NCBI RefSeq assembly: GCF_014873705.1 | Contig: NZ_JADBDS010000001.1 | Coordinates: 434,001 to 498,000 of the forward strand | Length of the DNA: 64,000 nt | DNA from: Mycobacterium sp. OAS707 | GTDB taxonomy: Bacteria; Actinomycetota; Actinomycetes; Mycobacteriales; Mycobacteriaceae | Reading direction: 5' to 3' | Shown: positions 57,510 to 64,000 of the stretch, piece after piece | How the letters are laid out: the number at the start of each line of letters is the position of its first letter | How positions within the stretch are numbered: position 1 is the first letter of the stretch | Notes under the pieces: model-generated | Seen by the model: the letters and a program-made list of their open reading frames with translations, nothing else | What the model was told of the DNA's origin: nothing | Database searches by the model: none | Program-made: the position numbers and the translations under genes

Positions 57510-58451
57510 TCAGTACGCGCGCGCGACGATCACGGGCATCCGCGCCGACTGTGCAACCGCCGAGCTGACCGAACCGAGCAGCATCCCGGCGAATCCACCG
57601 CGACCGTGGCTGCCGACGACCGTCAACTGCGCCGCCTCGGAATGCTCGAGGAGCTGATTTGCAGGCCGGTCCAGGACAACAACACGGCGCACAGTCACAT
57701 CGGGAAAGCGTTCCTGCCATCCCGCCAGCCGCTCGGCCAACGTCTCCTCGGCCTGTGCCCGCAGATCTGTCCACTCCACGCCGGGCAGCTCGTCGACCCC
57801 GAAATCGCTCCACGCGTGCACGGCAACGAGTTCGACTCCCCTGCGCGACGCCTCGTCGAACGCAATCGCCGTTGCCGATTCCGATGCGGGTGAGCCGTCG
57901 ATGCCCACGACGACAGGAGCCACCGCAGGCGTCGGCATCAACGGATCCTCGTCGTGGATCACGGCGACCGGGCAATGCGCATGGTGCACAAGCGCCGAGC
58001 CCACTGATCCCAGCAGCCGCCTGCCGATTGCGCCCAGTCCGCGACTGCCTACGACAACCATCGCGGCCTCCTTGGAAAGGTCGATGAGTGTTGCGGCCGT
58101 GTTGCCCTTGATGACGTGGCAGCGCACCTCGATTCCATCGCCGCCCGTGATCGCGTCTTCGGCGACCTGACGCGCCACCCGCAAGGTCTCCTGACCGTTG
58201 AGTTCGTACCACTCCTCGAGCTCGACCGGTATCGCAACCTCGGGCCACATGCGGGTGAGTGAGGACGGAACGACATGGACCAGGGTCAGCCGAAGCCCCC
58301 TCAACGCGGCTTCGCGAGCCGCCCAGTCCACCGCGACTTTCGACGGTGCTGAACCATCGACTCCTACGGCAACTCCATGATCGGTTGCGGGCAAGGACAT
58401 CTGCTCGCTGGCCGCCACTGTGACCGGTACGGTGTGTCCACTTGGTGTCAT
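57510..58451 (-). CDS. Tandem-domain universal stress protein, both ATP motifs intact
   Basis: A 313-residue two-domain UspA protein with an extended, basic-free N-terminus of about 25 residues before AVGVDGSAPS. Both loops fit the ATP pattern (GSRGLGAIGRRLLGSVG, GSHGRGGFAGMLLGSVS). It resembles the protein at 42655 (both have HHAHCPVAVIHD), so these two are likely recent paralogues. It converges with dosR with a three-base gap. Its ATG overlaps the stop of the small membrane protein gene upstream. Confidence 0.9.
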   Translation of the reverse strand: MTPSGHTVPVTVAASEQMSLPATDHGVAVGVDGSAPSKVAVDWAAREAALRGLRLTLVHVVPSSLTRMWPEVAIPVELEEWYELNGQETLRVARQVAEDAITGGDGIEVRCHVIKGNTAATLIDLSKEAAMVVVGSRGLGAIGRRLLGSVGSALVHHAHCPVAVIHDEDPLMPTPAVAPVVVGIDGSPASESATAIAFDEASRRGVELVAVHAWSDFGVDELPGVEWTDLRAQAEETLAERLAGWQERFPDVTVRRVVVLDRPANQLLEHSEAAQLTVVGSHGRGGFAGMLLGSVSSAVAQSARMPVIVARAY

Positions 58452-58678
58452 GATTTGTGATTCCTTCGGTCATCGTTGTCATGGGAGCCGTTGATTTCGC
58501 GGTCCCGCTGGGCAAATCGCCCGCGATCCGGCCGGCGGCGTACGGCAGACACGAAGCCTGCCCCGCCTTCAGCCGCGGCGATCCATACGAACAAGGCAAC
58601 GCCGATCGCTTCGCCGTCGGCGCGGCTCGGTGGTGTTGGCTTCCCCACGTTCTGGCCGGCGTCATTCACCCAAACCAT
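58448..58678 (-). CDS. Short Rv1733c-like membrane protein, possibly a remnant
   Basis: A 76-residue protein. WVNDAGQNVGKPTPP followed by a hydrophobic stretch (GVALFVWIAAA) and a basic end (RRRPDRGRFAQRDREI) resembles the C-terminal part of the Rv1733c family, whose longer members are DosR-regulated membrane proteins. The hydrophobic span contains Glu and is interrupted, so it may be degenerate. ATG 58678 has AGGGAG five bases upstream, which favours it over the longer frame to 58789. It is coupled to the USP gene by ATGA. Confidence 0.5.
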   Translation of the reverse strand: MVWVNDAGQNVGKPTPPSRADGEAIGVALFVWIAAAEGGAGFVSAVRRRPDRGRFAQRDREINGSHDNDDRRNHKS

Positions 58679-58683
58679 CACGT

Positions 58684-58689
58684 CTCCCT
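58684..58689 (-). promoter_or_regulatory. Ribosome binding site that fixes the start at 58678
   Basis: AGGGAG on the minus strand, five bases before ATG 58678. Confidence 0.65.
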
Positions 58690-58753
58690 GGTCATGAGTT
58701 CCGCTTGCGCGGAACCACCCATTGATGGTGCGCGCTGCCGCCGAGGCTCCCCA

Positions 58754-58789
58754 GGGCCCAACGACTCTCAGTCTGTGGACCGATGTCAC
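58754..58789. promoter_or_regulatory. Pair of degenerate DosR-like sites in the divergent gap
   Basis: Windows 58754-58767 and 58776-58789 each match about 7 of 11 fixed positions and are 22 bases apart, like the stronger pairs. A further GGGAC half-site starts at 58791. Weak; reported because the flanking genes are otherwise in the regulon. Confidence 0.25.
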
Positions 58790-58824
58790 TGGGACCGCGG
58801 ATAGGGCACGAGATACCGTCGGTC

Positions 58825-59430
58825 ATGGAAGGCGCAGGCACAGCCGCACAGCGTGATGATGGAGTGGATCATGCGGACGGAATCGTGCCGCGCAGTGAGA
58901 TGCTGAGCTGTCAGGAACCCGGTACCGCTGAACTCGTTGACGGGTCAGTGATTTCGCTTCGTCAGCTGAAGCCGGGCGATACCGACGCAATAGTTCAGCT
59001 TTACCAGTCAATGACTGACGAGGAACGTTACTTTCGCTTTTTCGCGATGCATCCGGCCGGCCTGGATAGTTGGGCGCGATCAATCGCCGAACCCAGGGAT
59101 GGCCAATGCTCGCTCGGCGCATTCAGCGCGGAAAAGTTGTTGGGCGTAGCCAATTTCGCCGCATGTCCAGAGCCCGGGGAGGCCGAAGTGGCGGTGGTGG
59201 TGGCACATGCAGAACACCTCCGCGGAGTGGGCACTGCGCTGCTTGGCCGCCTCGGCCAGATAGCCAAGGCCAACGGCCTGCATCGTCTGGTTGCCGAGGT
59301 GCTTTGGGAAAACCACCCGATGCTGCGGGTGCTCGCCGATGCCGGGTGGCCGTGCGCGCGAAAACTCGACGGTTCGGTGTTGACCATCGAGGTCGACTTG
59401 GATTCCGAGACCGATCTACCCGAACGGTGA
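58825..59430 (+). CDS. GNAT family N-acetyltransferase
   Basis: A 201-residue acetyltransferase: VISLRQLKPGDTDAIVQLYQSM opens the domain near residue 43. The acetyl-CoA loop reads LRGVGTALL, preceded by the strand EAEVAVVV, and the C-terminus has WENHPMLRVLADAGW. It resembles the single-domain relatives of the protein-lysine acetyltransferases that sit in DosR regions. The start is uncertain: GTG 58783, ATG 58825 or ATG 58900. It converges with the third nitroreductase with a 15-base overlap. Confidence 0.8.
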   Translation: MEGAGTAAQRDDGVDHADGIVPRSEMLSCQEPGTAELVDGSVISLRQLKPGDTDAIVQLYQSMTDEERYFRFFAMHPAGLDSWARSIAEPRDGQCSLGAFSAEKLLGVANFAACPEPGEAEVAVVVAHAEHLRGVGTALLGRLGQIAKANGLHRLVAEVLWENHPMLRVLADAGWPCARKLDGSVLTIEVDLDSETDLPER

Positions 59431-60408
59431 ACCATCCAGCTGCGCAACCACTTCCGACAGGGCGCGCCGCGGAGTTGACGGCAGCGGGTCTGTGTTCACC
59501 GGCGCCCAACCGATGCGCAGCAACACTTGTGGGTAGCCGTCGCTTCCGAAGACGTCGGACTGCACGGCAGCCCGCGTTTCAGCGATCTCCAACGGCTCGG
59601 TGATCAGGCAACTCGACAGGCCCAATGCCGTCGCCGTCAGAAGCACCAGGCTGGTCACCTCGCCTGCACGCAGCCGCGCCATGTCGTCATCCTCGACTGT
59701 GCCCAGCGCTATGACGGCGGCATTGTCCTCAGTCGCGCTAAAGCCAGGCGCTTGCGCGAGCACCGGCCCCGCGAATGCCCTGGCAGGCATGACAGCCGAC
59801 GGATCAGGCTCCGGAGTGTTGCGCGCAGGCACGCCGGCCAGGGACCCGTATCGTCCACTCCACGTGGATAATTCGGCCAGGTATTCAGAATCGGCCGAAT
59901 GCCGCAGTGCTGCTTCGGCCGCCAGGTGCTTGAGACTGGCGAGCCCGTCGACACGGCGAAGCATGACGCCAGCACGTGCTGCGCGCGCCCCCATCAGGGC
60001 GATGTCGCCCTGCGGTACGGGCCACGAACTGTAGAACCGTCGGTCGGTTCGACGGCGCGGGATGGAAGCGGCCAGAGCCACATCCATGTCGTTGGCCGGA
60101 TACCGGTGAAGCTCTATGGCGGCCAGATGGTGGGGCTCGGCTGGATTCGGGAACCGGTGGACCTTCGATTGCCACCCCAGCGCGGCGAAGGCGACTACGC
60201 AGTGATTCAGCGCGGCGCCACAGCTGATCATCATGTCGCGGGTGTCTGGATCCGTATGGGGCAGGTGCAGGTCGGGGTCCGAGTACAGATGCAGGCTGTG
60301 CTCCCCGACGCGCCATCGCCACGGCTGTGTGTTGTGCACCGACGGAGCGCGGAGGGCCAGCGACAGCGCTGACCGAATGGTCTCGACGTCTGGGAAATAC
60401 GCGTTCAT
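59416..60408 (-). CDS. Acg-type FMN-binding nitroreductase family protein, paralogue 3
   Basis: A 330-residue member of the same family as the genes at 36686 and 54886, but more diverged. It has LRAPSVHNTQPWRW, ISCGAALNHCVVAFAALGW, SIPRRRTDRRFY, and a C-terminal ending TPRRALSEVV. The Glu-Trp-Trp segment in the middle of the other two reads LSTWSGRYG here. ATG 60408 follows two DosR-like boxes. The 3' end overlaps the GNAT gene. Confidence 0.87.
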   Translation of the reverse strand: MNAYFPDVETIRSALSLALRAPSVHNTQPWRWRVGEHSLHLYSDPDLHLPHTDPDTRDMMISCGAALNHCVVAFAALGWQSKVHRFPNPAEPHHLAAIELHRYPANDMDVALAASIPRRRTDRRFYSSWPVPQGDIALMGARAARAGVMLRRVDGLASLKHLAAEAALRHSADSEYLAELSTWSGRYGSLAGVPARNTPEPDPSAVMPARAFAGPVLAQAPGFSATEDNAAVIALGTVEDDDMARLRAGEVTSLVLLTATALGLSSCLITEPLEIAETRAAVQSDVFGSDGYPQVLLRIGWAPVNTDPLPSTPRRALSEVVAQLDGSPFG

Positions 60409-60443
60409 GCATCCACGATGACGCCCGGCGTGCTGCCTGAGGA

Positions 60444-60457
60444 GGGCACAAAGACCC
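60444..60457 (-). promoter_or_regulatory. DosR-box-like site, proximal, third nitroreductase
   Basis: Matches 9 of 11 fixed positions in reverse orientation. It lies 36 bases upstream of ATG 60408. Confidence 0.6.
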
Positions 60458-60465
60458 TGCTCTGG

Positions 60466-60479
60466 GGGACTTGGGGAAC
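60466..60479 (-). promoter_or_regulatory. DosR-box-like site, distal, third nitroreductase
   Basis: Perfect first half GGGACTT; 9 of 11 fixed positions match. It is 22 bases from the box at 60444. Confidence 0.6.
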
Positions 60480-60491
60480 CGCCGATTGCGG

Positions 60492-60563
60492 TGGTCCCGA
60501 CTGGGATCGAACCAGTGACCTTCCGCGTGTGAGGCGGACGCTCTCCCCCTGAGCTACGAGACC
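60492..60563 (-). tRNA. tRNA-Val (CAC)
   Basis: Cloverleaf on the minus strand. The acceptor arms GGTCTCG/CGGGACC pair with one G-T. The anticodon stem TCCGC/GCGGA holds a seven-base loop with anticodon CAC, and the T-arm has GGTTCGATCCC. CCA is not encoded. Confidence 0.95.
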
Positions 60564-60867
60564 GGGGAGCCCGACCGAATAGGTCGAACGACGTCGAAGA
60601 CTAGCACGTGAGCGCCTTGCCACCCGAATCCGCAAGGACACTGCGGCGCGCACATACAGCGGGTGATCGTCGCGCGATGAGCCGCCGGGTCCGTGCGAGA
60701 GTGCCCAGTCAGGGATCACATGCCGCGATGTGCGCACCGGCCACGGGTTCTCAATCTCTCGCGAGGCGTATCGCCTGTTCTGACCTCGCCGTCAATCGGA
60801 TTTGTGCGGCTACACTTTGGTGGACTATCGTCGTCCTTCGCGACGGACGACCAGTCGTTCGTGGCGC
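60564..60867. other. Spacer between divergent tRNA genes
   Basis: The 304 bases contain no supported gene. TACACT at 60811-60816 may be the -10 of the Gly-Cys-Val tRNA transcript. The remainder has only short random frames. Confidence 0.4.
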
Positions 60868-60940
60868 GCGGATGTAGCGCAGTTGGTAGCGCATCACCTT
60901 GCCAAGGTGAGGGTCGCGGGTTCGAATCCCGTCATCCGCT
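60868..60940 (+). tRNA. tRNA-Gly (GCC)
   Basis: Acceptor arms GCGGATG/CATCCGC pair perfectly. The anticodon stem TCACC/GGTGA holds the loop TTGCCAA with anticodon GCC, and the T-arm has GGTTCGAATCC. CCA is not encoded. Confidence 0.97.
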
Positions 60941-60967
60941 CGAGGGTGCAGTCGCATCAACCCCAGC

Positions 60968-61041
60968 GGTGGAGTGGCCGAGTGGTGAGGCAACGGCCTG
61001 CAAAGCCGTGCACACGGGTTCGATTCCCGTCTCCACCTCCA
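60968..61041 (+). tRNA. tRNA-Cys (GCA)
   Basis: Acceptor arms GGTGGAG/CTCCACC pair perfectly. The anticodon stem ACGGC/GCCGT holds the loop CTGCAAA with anticodon GCA. CCA is encoded at 61039-61041. It follows tRNA-Gly after 27 bases. Confidence 0.97.
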
Positions 61042-61051
61042 CGTTGGACCC

Positions 61052-61126
61052 GCGCGATTAGCTCAGCGGGAGAGCGCTTCCCTGACACGGAAGAGGTCAC
61101 TGGTTCAATCCCAGTATCGCGCACCA
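61052..61126 (+). tRNA. tRNA-Val (GAC)
   Basis: Acceptor arms GCGCGAT/ATCGCGC pair perfectly. The anticodon stem CTTCC/GGAAG holds the loop CTGACAC with anticodon GAC. CCA is encoded at 61124-61126. It is the last of three clustered tRNAs and borders the gene-poor right end. Confidence 0.97.
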
Positions 61127-61234
61127 GCTCCGACTGAGGTCAGAGTAACTTTTCTCACACCACAAGCGGACCGCATGAACTAGATGTGAACTCGTCAATC
61201 GGCGCGCTAGCAACCCACACCAGAGGGCTAGCCC

Positions 61235-61485
61235 ATGACCACCACAACCACCACTCTCCCCTTGCCTCCCGGCGCCGACGAAACTAGCGGTTGGATCGCC
61301 CCCGACGTCTGGGCGAAGTCCGCGAGTCGGCGTGGCGGATCGTGTATTGCCACCGCCACGACATCGCTGGCCTCAATCTGTCCGTTGAGGGGTCGGCCAT
61401 CCACAGTTGGCGGATGGCCGCGGCGCGAGAACTCGCCGCCGCACTGGTCGCCATCGCCGACCAACTAGGCGGCTGGGTGCGATGA
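61235..61485 (+). pseudogene. Small actinobacterial protein gene broken by a probable one-base deletion
   Basis: Frame one gives MTTTTTTLPLPPGADETSGW and on to PDVW. After the GGG run at 61311-61313 the sensible frame shifts to GEVRESAWRIVYCHRHD ... ARELAAALVAIADQLGGW, ending at 61485. If one G were restored, the two parts would join into a single protein of about 83 residues. Its N-terminus (MTTT-LPLPPGA) and C-terminus (RELAAAL-A-AD-L-GW) match a small protein family seen in mycobacteria and their phages. Either a real frameshift or a sequencing error in a G run. Confidence 0.5.
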
Positions 61486-61855
61486 CCGCCACCCCGACGC
61501 ACGTACGTGCGCTGTGCTGTGCTGTGAATGCGGGAATCTACGAACCGTGAGCGCTAATTATCAACACCGTGGATACGTCGCCGACGACGGGCGCAACGCC
61601 AACGGCTGGCGAATGGTCTGCTTACTCAAGTGCCTGCCTGTAGGCAAGTCACCCGTCACGCGCTCCTGAGAGACGACAGCGACGATCCCGATATCGCTGA
61701 ATGCGAGCAAATGGGGCCGGGCTACCCGTTCCGCCCGAATCCCTTCGTGGAACCGAACTTGTCAGACTGACGTCCACCACTGTTCGGTCCCGTCACCTAG
61801 AGACCCACGGTGGCGGCCCGAAACTATGTCTGCGTATAAGCAATCGGCTTCAGAT
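61486..61855. other. Region without a recognisable gene
   Basis: The 370 bases downstream of the frameshifted gene contain only short frames on both strands. I see no hairpin terminator, repeat or RNA structure that I can support. Confidence 0.4.
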
Positions 61856-62395
61856 TTAGAACACCGGTGTAGTCGGGATGTTGGTGGTCGGCAACCGATT
61901 GGGGATCTGTCCCGGCTCGGAATCGTTTGACCGCCCTGCCGGAGCAACGCACTTTCCTGGCTGCCCAATGTCGCGGTGAATCCATACGCCGCCGCTGTCC
62001 AGACAACAAGAGCGAACCTCAGTCGGGTCACTGGCGTCGCTTCGAGAAAGGCAATCCTCGTACCTGCCGATGTCCCACTCGCCGGCCGTGGGCAGTGGAG
62101 GCGGCGGGGGTAAGGCGTGTGTCAACGGAGCGGATGCGAGCGCAAACGCGCCAGCGAGCAAGCGGCCGAAGCCAAGCGGCGAGCTGAAATGATCATTGAT
62201 GATTCGCTCTCGAAGTTTCTCTGGCTCTTGGATCTGGGTTGTTGAGAGGAATACTGCTGGTCTGGCGGTGCGTTCGTAATCGCCCCGACGCCAGGGTTGT
62301 GTTAACCAGCTCTGAAGCTGAAGACCGGCGGCCCGTATCCCCTTCATTGGGGGCGGGCCGTCTGGTCTGTTGGGGGGCAGTAATCGGTCCGCCAC
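61856..62395 (-). CDS. Small exported Cys-containing mycobacterial protein, start uncertain
   Basis: The frame is 179 residues, but the part that looks real starts at an internal signal sequence (FGRLLAGAFALASAPLTHA) at about residue 77. It is followed by LPTAGEWDIGRYEDCLSR, CCLDSGGVWIHRD and a Pro/Thr-rich tail (LPTTNIPTTPVF). The EWDI-Y-x-C and CCxDSGG pattern belongs to a family of small secreted mycobacterial proteins of unknown function. The true start lies somewhere between 62395 and about 62180; no clear ribosome site decides it. Confidence 0.5.
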   Translation of the reverse strand: MADRLLPPNRPDGPPPMKGIRAAGLQLQSWLTQPWRRGDYERTARPAVFLSTTQIQEPEKLRERIINDHFSSPLGFGRLLAGAFALASAPLTHALPPPPPLPTAGEWDIGRYEDCLSRSDASDPTEVRSCCLDSGGVWIHRDIGQPGKCVAPAGRSNDSEPGQIPNRLPTTNIPTTPVF

Positions 62396-62627
62396 CGTGG
62401 GGATCTAGCTGCGACTCGCCTCAGCACGCGTCCTGAGAAGATCTGTCGGCTGAAGCCGAGGCAGCCAGCAAACGCGTAGGGAAACACCCGATTCCTCCCA
62501 CAAGATCAGCCTGCAAAGTCAGTGTCGTTAACCAAACCGGTCGGGGGGCCACGGAAAAGTGTCAGCAGTCAAGCATGCGCAGCTGGCATGTTCATCGCAC
62601 TCGAACCGAAAATTCAGGGGGACGAAT

Positions 62628-62870
62628 ATGCTTAAGAAACTACTGGTCGGCATAGTCGCCGCGGGGGCCGTCTCTGTTCCACTCGCTGGTGCAGCGTGGG
62701 CGGCGGGAGACCCTCAAAGCGGTGGCGGTCAGGGCACCGGCCCCGGAGTCACGGGACCTCCCGGAAACACCACTAGTTTTGTTTCGCACGAGTTCGGCGG
62801 CCACACAGGGAAAGTCTTCGAAACCTATACAGGCCTCACGCCGGGCCAGTATCAGCAGCAATCCAAATAA
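62628..62870 (+). CDS. Small secreted protein
   Basis: An 80-residue protein: a clear signal peptide (MLKKLLVGIVAAGAVSVPLAGAAWA) and a 55-residue hydrophilic mature part rich in Gly, Thr and Gln, with GGHTGKVFETYTGLTPGQYQQQ. It has no Cys and no lipobox. ATG 62628 follows AGGGGG. It has its own terminator just downstream. I do not recognise a family. Confidence 0.7.
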   Translation: MLKKLLVGIVAAGAVSVPLAGAAWAAGDPQSGGGQGTGPGVTGPPGNTTSFVSHEFGGHTGKVFETYTGLTPGQYQQQSK

Positions 62871-62901
62871 CGGCGCTGTTCAAACACGGCCAATCTCAAC
62901 G

Positions 62902-62940
62902 CTTTCCGCCCGCATCCTCGCTGAGGGTGCGGGCGGAAAG
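62902..62940 (+). terminator. Strong hairpin terminator after the small secreted protein gene
   Basis: Perfect 13-base arms at 62902-62914 and 62928-62940, with an inner CCTC/GAGG stem. The stem is nearly 17 base pairs with a three-base loop. It lies 31 bases after the stop at 62870. Confidence 0.85.
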
Positions 62941-63564
62941 GGCGTTTACAGGCGCTGCCGGTGAAGTGAGCGCCTCGGCCGAAGGAAACGACCCGCCACG
63001 ACCGCGGAATCGGCGGTTACGGCCCGACCGACGTCAGCGCCACGGTGGTGGTCACCAAGGTCGCCTCGGTCAAACGGGATGGGCACGGAGCCGTATGCTC
63101 CCGGCGACGTGCCCTACCAGCCGCCTCCCGGCGATTCCTGCTTAAGGGGATTCGGCCGGCCATAGGACACCGGTGTCAGGGCCGAACACAGATCAGACAC
63201 TCATCCGCGCGATCGGGTCCACGTGACGTCGCTATTGCTTCACGTGTTTGCCATGTGGCCGGGGGCTCATGCGTGGACGAGGGTCGCAGCATGGACACAG
63301 CAAAGGGCCCGTATGGATCTTGACCAACGCATTGAGCTGCGTGGTTACCGAGCTGAGGCCATCTTGTCCGAAGCTATTGCATGCTAGAGGGTGTGTCCGT
63401 GGCAGTGCGCCAGGCGGACAACGACTGACATGAATCGTCTGAGAAACACGACGTCCACTCAGGGCCAGATCGCCAGCGGTCACGTCAGCGCTATGCCGAC
63501 ATGGTTAGGCCCCGAACCGGCGTATGCGGCATTAGCACTCCGGACAACCAATAGGCTTGCAACG
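62941..63564. other. About 620 bases without a recognisable gene
   Basis: Only short frames occur on both strands and none has family resemblance, a ribosome site and length together. A stretch near 63015-63065 reads GGYGPTDVSATVVVTKV in one frame and may be a decayed fragment, but I cannot name it. Confidence 0.4.
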
Positions 63565-64000
63565 ATGCGACCGGCGAGGGTAGGCGTGGCCACACTCGTG
63601 GCGCGCCAACCCCAGGATTTGCGCGTCGGTCGCAGGTGGGTGTCCTTGATTCTCGTCGTAGGACTGCTCGCTGTTATGGCGGGCTGCACCGCAGCCGAGA
63701 ATCACGAGAACAAGCAAAATCAGGTGGTCGCGGAGAACGCGCTTCCGGGGACTGCCGAGTGGACCCTGACTAATCCCGCAATGAACCGGGAGATCGAGGG
63801 TTATGCCTCCGCGACGAGTGTTGCACGTGGTGGTTCGATTTGGTTCCACGTGAGCACGTCGGCGCCCACGTTCCAGCTCGAGGTGTTCCGGATGGGTTGG
63901 TACCAAGGATTGGGTGCCCGCCGCATCGCGGGCCCCGTGACGGTACCGGGGGGACTGCAGACTGTGCCGACGCCGGACCCGACAACCGGGCTGGTCGACT
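63565..64000 (+). CDS. Lipoprotein with N,N-dimethylformamidase beta-like domain (3' end outside window)
   Basis: The frame is open to the right edge. A lipoprotein signal is visible: RVGRRW, a hydrophobic VSLILVVGLLAV, then lipobox MAGC with the lipid-carrying Cys at residue 41 from ATG 63565. After it, IEGYASATSVARGGSIWFHVST and EVFRMGWYQGLGARRI match the N-terminal part of the N,N-dimethylformamidase beta-subunit-like family. The best start may be TTG 63619, which would give a compact signal peptide; ATG 63493 is also in frame. The enzyme is predicted to be anchored outside the cell membrane; function unproven. Confidence 0.7.
   Translation, partial: MRPARVGVATLVARQPQDLRVGRRWVSLILVVGLLAVMAGCTAAENHENKQNQVVAENALPGTAEWTLTNPAMNREIEGYASATSVARGGSIWFHVSTSAPTFQLEVFRMGWYQGLGARRIAGPVTVPGGLQTVPTPDPTTGLVD

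Overview
The window is high-GC actinobacterial DNA from a mycobacterium, probably an environmental or fast-growing (Mycolicibacterium-type) species. The gene order fadD9 - ruvB/ruvA/ruvC ... yebC - pdxT - tesB2 - pdxS - Nudix - pimA - patA - pgsA1 - HIT - thrS follows the M. tuberculosis Rv2590-Rv2614c neighbourhood as I know it. Mycobacterium-specific products (PimA, PatA, PgsA1, DosR, a DosS/DosT-type heme kinase, Acg-type nitroreductases, OtsB1, WS/DGAT) agree with this.

Positions 1-24400 are mostly core genome. They hold the 3' end of a carboxylic acid reductase, a DUF1304 membrane protein, the RuvABC Holliday-junction operon, a TetR regulator facing an alpha/beta hydrolase across a tandem palindromic operator, and a molybdopterin oxidoreductase with a methyltransferase. 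YebC, an SDR and the PLP synthase genes (pdxS, tesB2, pdxT) follow. A compact leftward chain runs from a thioesterase (21334) to a Nudix protein (13810). It carries thrS and the phosphatidylinositol mannoside genes pgsA1-patA-pimA, and every junction is a 1- or 4-base stop/start overlap. One link is an unannotated-looking 28-codon ORF directly before thrS. An aldo/keto reductase, DUF1990, GAF-ANTAR protein and L,D-transpeptidase close the section.

Positions 24600-26200 hold a Pro-rich secreted protein and two small membrane proteins. From about 26170 to 60480 lies a hypoxia island. Fifteen copies of a DosR-box-like core (GGGACTTNNGNCCC, 8-11 of 11 fixed positions) sit in front of nearly every transcription unit. 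The sensor kinase lies at the left end and dosR at the right end, about 28 kb apart. The units encode five universal stress proteins, an unusual pair of KAS III-like enzymes, a group 3b-type NiFe hydrogenase with its protease, three Acg-type nitroreductases, and a full arginine deiminase operon (arcD-arcA-argF-arcC). They also encode a T6P-phosphatase/beta-phosphoglucomutase/GH65 fusion with PfkB, PEP synthase, a kinase-USP-WS/DGAT operon and a GNAT enzyme. Together these could supply ATP from arginine, dispose of or use H2 with NAD(P), mobilise trehalose into glycolysis, and store acyl chains as lipid under low oxygen.

Positions 60490-61126 hold four tRNA genes: Val-CAC on the minus strand, then Gly-GCC, Cys-GCA and Val-GAC on the plus strand. 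Beyond them coding density falls. There is a frameshifted small gene, two small exported proteins, a strong hairpin terminator, about 600 bases without a recognisable gene, and the 5' part of a lipoprotein with an N,N-dimethylformamidase-beta-like domain that runs off the right edge.
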